The position numbers and the translations under genes were made by a program. A model generated the notes under the pieces. That model was not told the origin of the DNA, made no database searches, and was given only the letters and a program-made list of their open reading frames with translations. From Hofstenia miamia (lineage: Eukaryota > Xenacoelomorpha > Acoela > Hofsteniidae): a stretch of 37,202 nucleotides of DNA. Shown piece after piece: positions 32,552-37,202 of the stretch (position 1 is its first letter; each line of letters begins with the position of its first letter). Location of the stretch: the NCBI GenBank assembly GCA_900660155.1, contig CABFPE010000129.1, positions 430,917 through 468,118 on the forward strand. Reading direction: 5' to 3'.

Positions 32552-32656
32552 TTAAAAGTTAGTTGTGCCAATTTAAATGTTAGTTGTGACAATTTAAATG
32601 TTAGTTGTTACAAATTAAATGTTAGTTGTGACAAATTAAATGTTAGTTGTGACAAT
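32552..32656. repeat. Five 21-bp tandem units, right arm (inverted)
   Basis: The units read AAATTAAATGTTAGTTGTGAC and close variants, the reverse complement of the left-arm units. The order of unit variants partly mirrors the left arm; for instance the innermost unit in both has AAAAGTTAGTTG or its complement. Confidence 0.85.
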
Positions 32657-32677
32657 TTAATTGGAAAAAGGTGTAGA

Positions 32678-34175
32678 ATTACAAATTAATTTACGCAGTA
32701 GAAATAATCATTTTATTGTAGGAATTCGTTTTATTTGACGAGCGAGATATCCATTTGTTGAAATTGACCGACATTTTTAGGGCAAACCGAAACCCGCCCA
32801 ACAAAAATCAATACTCTTATAAACTGCCTAAGCCCGATTAGCCCAAAATTATGTCTAAATATTAAAAAATGCGTTTTTGATAACAGAATATGTATTTTGT
32901 GATAGTTTTCAATTTTCGTCTGCATGAATTAATTGGCTCACAGTTTTGTGGTGCTATGATAATTGATCAGCAGAAGGCTAGACTCATCGAGCTTAAGGTA
33001 TTTTTTCTTTAAAAATTTTTTTATTTTAAAAGAGTTTGGCCCAGACCCGGACCGGCGCCCTTCCAAAACACAAAGCTCCAGCCAGGTCCAATCCAAGTCA
33101 ATCCAAATGTTGGCTCGTACGTTTCAAAATAACACGAATTGGAAATTTGAAATAATTTCTTTAATATAGGACTTATTTAGAATACATAATGAAAAACCAA
33201 ATTATTTTGTTTTTATTTAAGTCAAATTTGAAATACTAAAGTGCATTAAATAGCCAAGAATTTTTTCAAAAGCGCTTGCTTCAATAACCACTTGAGGTTG
33301 TATATAAAGGATTAAATGACGCTAGCCTTTAAAAATGCCATTACACTTAATACGAATTAAATAAAACACATAAAATCAAGAAATGCTTTAAAAAATTTCC
33401 ACTCCGTTAAATCGCAGTGTTTTGTTTTAGCAGTGTTTTACTTTGATCTTATTTATACTGCGAGAAGAAAACAAATCCTTTGCAATATAATTAAATATTG
33501 AAATTGATTTTGACATCCAATTAACAATAGTATGCATTTATTCCCAGAATAGTTAGACATGCTGCTTCTCTTAAAGAATAATTTAGGTTATCTAAATATT
33601 GGAAGTTTAAATGGTTTTGCTATCAGTGTAGCATTCTTTGATTTTTCTCTATCAACATGATTTTAGGTTAACATAAGAATGGAGGGAAAAGGTTTTAAAA
33701 ACGAAATTCATGATTAGCACTATCAAAGCATTTATGACATATTGTAATGAAATCATTTAGGAAGAGTGTTATTTATTGATTTCTATGACACTATCAGGAT
33801 ACGAACTGCATCCTTGTAATTGACCAAAGCAGGCTGAACCTGATATAAGTTAGTGTAATTCAATTGAGTTACATCAATTTCTCACTTTCATTCAGTCTTC
33901 ATTTGACAATTACTAAAGTGCCATTCACATTTTGGTAGTATTATAGGAATCCATGGCTATATCGAAGGATGGCACTACAATTTTCGTATATTAGCTTAAT
34001 AAAATCATGTGCAATTAATGGAAAATTGGCCAACCTACTAAAGATTACGAAAGAGGTATTTTCAAAAAGAATAAACAGATGAAATTTTAATATTTTGTAT
34101 GGGTAACATTTGTTTGTCAAATTAGTTTTATATTGTTAGTTGTTAGCTAATATAAGACGGTTATACTCTTCATGT

Positions 34176-34184
<9 letters not shown>
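32678..34184. other. Gene-free stretch with a GC-richer patch
   Basis: No gene is recognised. Around 33,035-33,110 base composition shifts: GGCCCAGACCCGGACCGGCG and nearby C-rich words stand out from the AT-rich surroundings. Similar C-rich words (AACCCGCCCAAC, AAGCCCGATTAGCCC) occur at 32,780-32,845. They may be pieces of an old repeat that I cannot name. Confidence 0.4.

Positions 34185-34224
<40 letters not shown>
34185..34224. repeat. (AT)20 microsatellite
   Basis: 40 bases of pure AT dinucleotide. It also creates a spurious Ile-Tyr open frame on the minus strand. Confidence 0.97.
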
Positions 34225-34228
<4 letters not shown>

Positions 34229-34486
34229 CATCTATAAATCAATTGTTTTAAAATATTTACTAATAATGTAAGTAGCAGAAAGTCAATCTGTTTGTATTTG
34301 TGATACAGGAAGATTTTTTCGTTTTGCAAATTCCAATTTCTCAGCTTTTTAAAACATGTACAAAATTCCACATTTAACCTATTACAATTTAATCTAACAA
34401 TTTGCAAATAATTTTGGTTTTTGACATTTACACTATCACTGTGATGATGATTATCCTTTAATTAGATGTGCAAATAATGTTTTGAA

Positions 34487-34490
<4 letters not shown>

Positions 34491-34528
<38 letters not shown>
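34491..34528. repeat. (TA)19 microsatellite
   Basis: 38 bases of pure TA dinucleotide, 266 bases after the previous tract. The sequence between them has no recognisable gene. Confidence 0.97.
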
Positions 34529-34529
<1 letters not shown>

Positions 34530-37188
34530 CTAATATTACTTGTTTTTGAGCAATTTGAATTTTAAGGTTACAATTTTGCATAATTTCATTCCTGTGTATC
34601 AGTATTGAATTTAATGTTGTTATTACAAATAATGAAATTTTTCTACTATAAAAACAGGAAAGCTTTTCAAAAAAGAACACAATATCAAAAAAATTTGAAA
34701 CTACAATTATATTTTCTTAAAATGAAATTGATTTAATGTGAAATGAAGAGATTTTTCTTTGAGTGGATACATATTAAAATAATCTTGTTTACTTACATGG
34801 TGCCAACACGTAAAATGTTGTAATTTTATTGAAATACTCTAAAAATTTAAATAGTCATTTAGTCAAAACAAATACCCTCAAAAGATTATAAATAGTGAGC
34901 GAATAAATTATTTATAAAAAAACCTACGTGTAAAATGTTCTGAATTTGGACTTAAAATAATAAGAGATGGATTCAGGGTTTTGAAACAATATTTGATGTC
35001 CTAAGCCCAAAAATATCGAAAACCTCCTGCATTTCATTTTCAAGCAAGTTGGTTTCTTATCATGAATAATTATTTTCAAAAAATCTCGTTCCGAACATAT
35101 ATGGATAAGAAGAAGTTAACAAAAACAAACAAACATAATATATTCAAATTTATTGATGAAATCATAATCCTTTAGATGGTATTTTAAAAATTTACTGAAT
35201 TATAAATTTAGATTGTTATCACAATTCGCTGTCTTAATTTTTTTCAATTTTGGAAGCATCAATTGTTTCTGAATTTTGGCATTGATACTGTTTTTCACCT
35301 TGGTTAGTGTCAATAAGGTATATTTCTAGAAATTTCATCAGAACAAGCTTAGATTGAAGATTTATAAATGCATACAAAAGATATTATAAGGAGTTGATTC
35401 ATGTTTTTTACTACCATGCACAAAATTATTGATAAGATAGTATAAATTCATTTGATGGGGCATCAAAATGCAATGAAATGTATGCTTCCACGATATTCAA
35501 AGTTGGATGAATTATACAATTTTTATGGAAAATTTACAATTTATAAAAGATCCTTTGTATTTGGTATTGAAAATTTTCAAAACTTAAAATAGTTAATATT
35601 AACTTGGAAATAGTTGATTAGATTGCATAAAGAGTAGTTAGTGCATTGTAAATAAATTTTCCAGGTCCCAACATAATTAATCCGCCAGTGAAGCAATTAT
35701 AAAATTTTAAATTGTTTTTGCATAAAATTCCTTTGTTTCGAATATTCTTGCAACAATTTCCTGTAAATTACTTATACTGCAGAATATATGACTGACAATC
35801 ACTTATAAAAGAATTGTTTTTTAATGTTAGCTCCTCTGAATTTAAGTCCTTTACGAATATACTAAAGCCTTTTCATTTAATCGAATAAAAGCATTTCTAT
35901 TTCAGTTATACGCGCTTCATTTTACAGTTATTCAATCAATTAAGTAAAGAAAATTCCTCATTAGCATGTGCCTTTGGTTTAAATTGATGCTAGCATTCAA
36001 CTTAAAGCTTTGCATAAAATTTCGTAAATTCTTATTGCTAGATGGCGTCGCTGTGTATTGCAGACAATTAATGAGAACTTTTTGCTGAACTTTGTAAATT
36101 CAGGGCTTTGTTTGTCCATATTTACAACATTTACAACCTTTTTTTATTGATTGAATTCCTTTCTTATAAATATGCGTTTGCTTGAGACTTGAGCTGATAA
36201 TATTGCTTTGGCGACTGAAATACCAATAAAATTTTATTGCTAAGCAACTTCTCTACAAATTTTCAAATTATTATTAACATAATTATTAACTGAATTTCTA
36301 ACAAAAATGTTGTTCATGCAGTTAAAAAAAGGAAATTTAATATACATTTATAATGATAAAAATAAATATTTTTCCCACAACATCCATAAATATATTTTAA
36401 CTTACACAAGACAAGGAAGTTTAATAGGTTTATTTTCAAGATGCAAGTAGATATACATGTACACATTCATATGCACAAGTACTTATCGAATATTAAATCA
36501 TATTATATTATATAAATATCATAAGCAATTTTGGCTTATTAAAAATTCGCTAACAAAAGAAGGTGAATTAGTCAATTATCTAGACGTTGAAATTAACAAC
36601 TAATTAGCATCGTGAAAAATGTCTTCTATAGATAACCTTATCAAGTACACAAAAGATTATATTATCATTGATAAGTGATACATGTACATGTTTTCTGTTA
36701 ATAATTTTTGCAATATTGTTAGTTTTCTTTTTATTGATGTAAACTCAAAATATTGAAAATTTTCAAAAACCATTTAATTGGTGTTTAAATAATGTTTGTT
36801 TTAAAAAAAACATGATATATAATTATTATTAATGTAAACTTGTATCGTCTTGTCACCACAAATGCTTCAAATAGAATCTTATCAGACATCATATATGCCT
36901 ACCAACATCATTAAGAATTTTCAACAAGCAAAAATACAAATTGAATAAACAAATTATAAAACTCTAATTGAAAGAAACTTACGAACACCATAAAAAATCA
37001 TGTGTATGGAAAAATTTGTACTGGAATGAAGCAATATACACAATGAATTCGAAGTTTCCCCTAAGATATTAAATACCTGTTACACAAACCTTCAAACACA
37101 TTACATATTTTATTTTTTAATGTGTTTGTAATTTTTAAATTGAACTAAACAAATAAATTTCTTTGAATTTCTTTTATTCAAATATAAA
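34529..37188. other. Gene-free AT-rich stretch
   Basis: 2.7 kb with no coding region, RNA gene or named repeat that I can support. Confidence 0.5.
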
Positions 37189-37202
37189 TATATATATATA
37201 TA
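37189..37202. repeat. (TA)n microsatellite, cut by the window end
   Basis: Seven TA units are visible, and the tract runs off the edge. Confidence 0.9.

Larger units (their letters stand above)
31930..32677. mobile_element. Foldback-type element with long inverted arms
   Basis: The left arm (31930-32163) and right arm (32447-32677) are inverted copies of about 232 bp. The outermost 25 bp, beginning TCTACACCTTTTTCCAATTA, match exactly. The inner ends share GGCAGGGTTTTTTAAATTT. Each arm contains five units of a 21-bp tandem repeat, then a matched AATCATAAATTTAATTACTA block and AGGGGTATTAAAA. The 284-bp centre has no coding. Long inverted ends with tandem repeats inside are the hallmark of foldback elements. 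No target duplication could be read from the flanks. Confidence 0.8.

Noticed and set aside
34183..34680. Two minus-strand frames rich in Ile-Tyr
   Set aside because: Translations of (TA)n microsatellites.

Overview
This is AT-rich nuclear DNA (by eye about 70% A+T) from an invertebrate animal. It contains GT-AG introns, Ty3/gypsy, mariner, hAT and non-LTR elements, TA-dinucleotide microsatellites, and long stretches with no gene. There are no operons, ribosome sites or other prokaryotic features. The lineage is not certain: the divergent seven-helix receptor and the transposon mix would fit a flatworm or another spiralian, but cnidarian or arthropod origin cannot be excluded. Most of the window is repeat-derived. 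Only two plausible host genes are visible.

Layout. 0.98-1.45 kb (+): one exon of a small single-pass membrane protein with two PPxY motifs. 3.86-5.22 kb: two diverged, LTR-like direct repeats of about 450 bp. 5.37-5.98 kb (+): an internally deleted mariner with both inverted ends. 6.72-8.04 kb (-): a 5'-truncated LINE reverse-transcriptase relic. 10.56-21.0 kb (-): a decayed 10.4-kb Ty3/gypsy-type LTR retrotransposon with LTRs, tRNA-Trp-type primer site, polypurine tract, gag, pol and a third coding region of about 3.2 kb after integrase that I do not recognise. 21.87-23.80 kb (+): a broken hAT transposase (DUF4371/ZMYM1-like) with its right inverted end. 23.285-25.891 kb: a 1,303-bp segment present twice, identical except for one base seen, with a lone N between the copies; this is most likely an assembly join. 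26.5-29.5 kb (-): four exons, with every splice phase consistent, of a seven-transmembrane receptor-like protein lacking only its 5' end. 29.88-30.59 kb (+): the 3' end of a younger LINE. 31.93-32.68 kb: a foldback element whose long inverted arms each carry five 21-bp tandem units. 32.7-37.2 kb: gene-free, with three (TA)n tracts.

The most interesting items are the unassigned third coding region of the LTR element, the orphan receptor gene, the foldback element with matched tandem repeats in its arms, and the N-flanked duplication, which would mislead any copy-number reading here. No new defence, CRISPR-like or operonic system is present.
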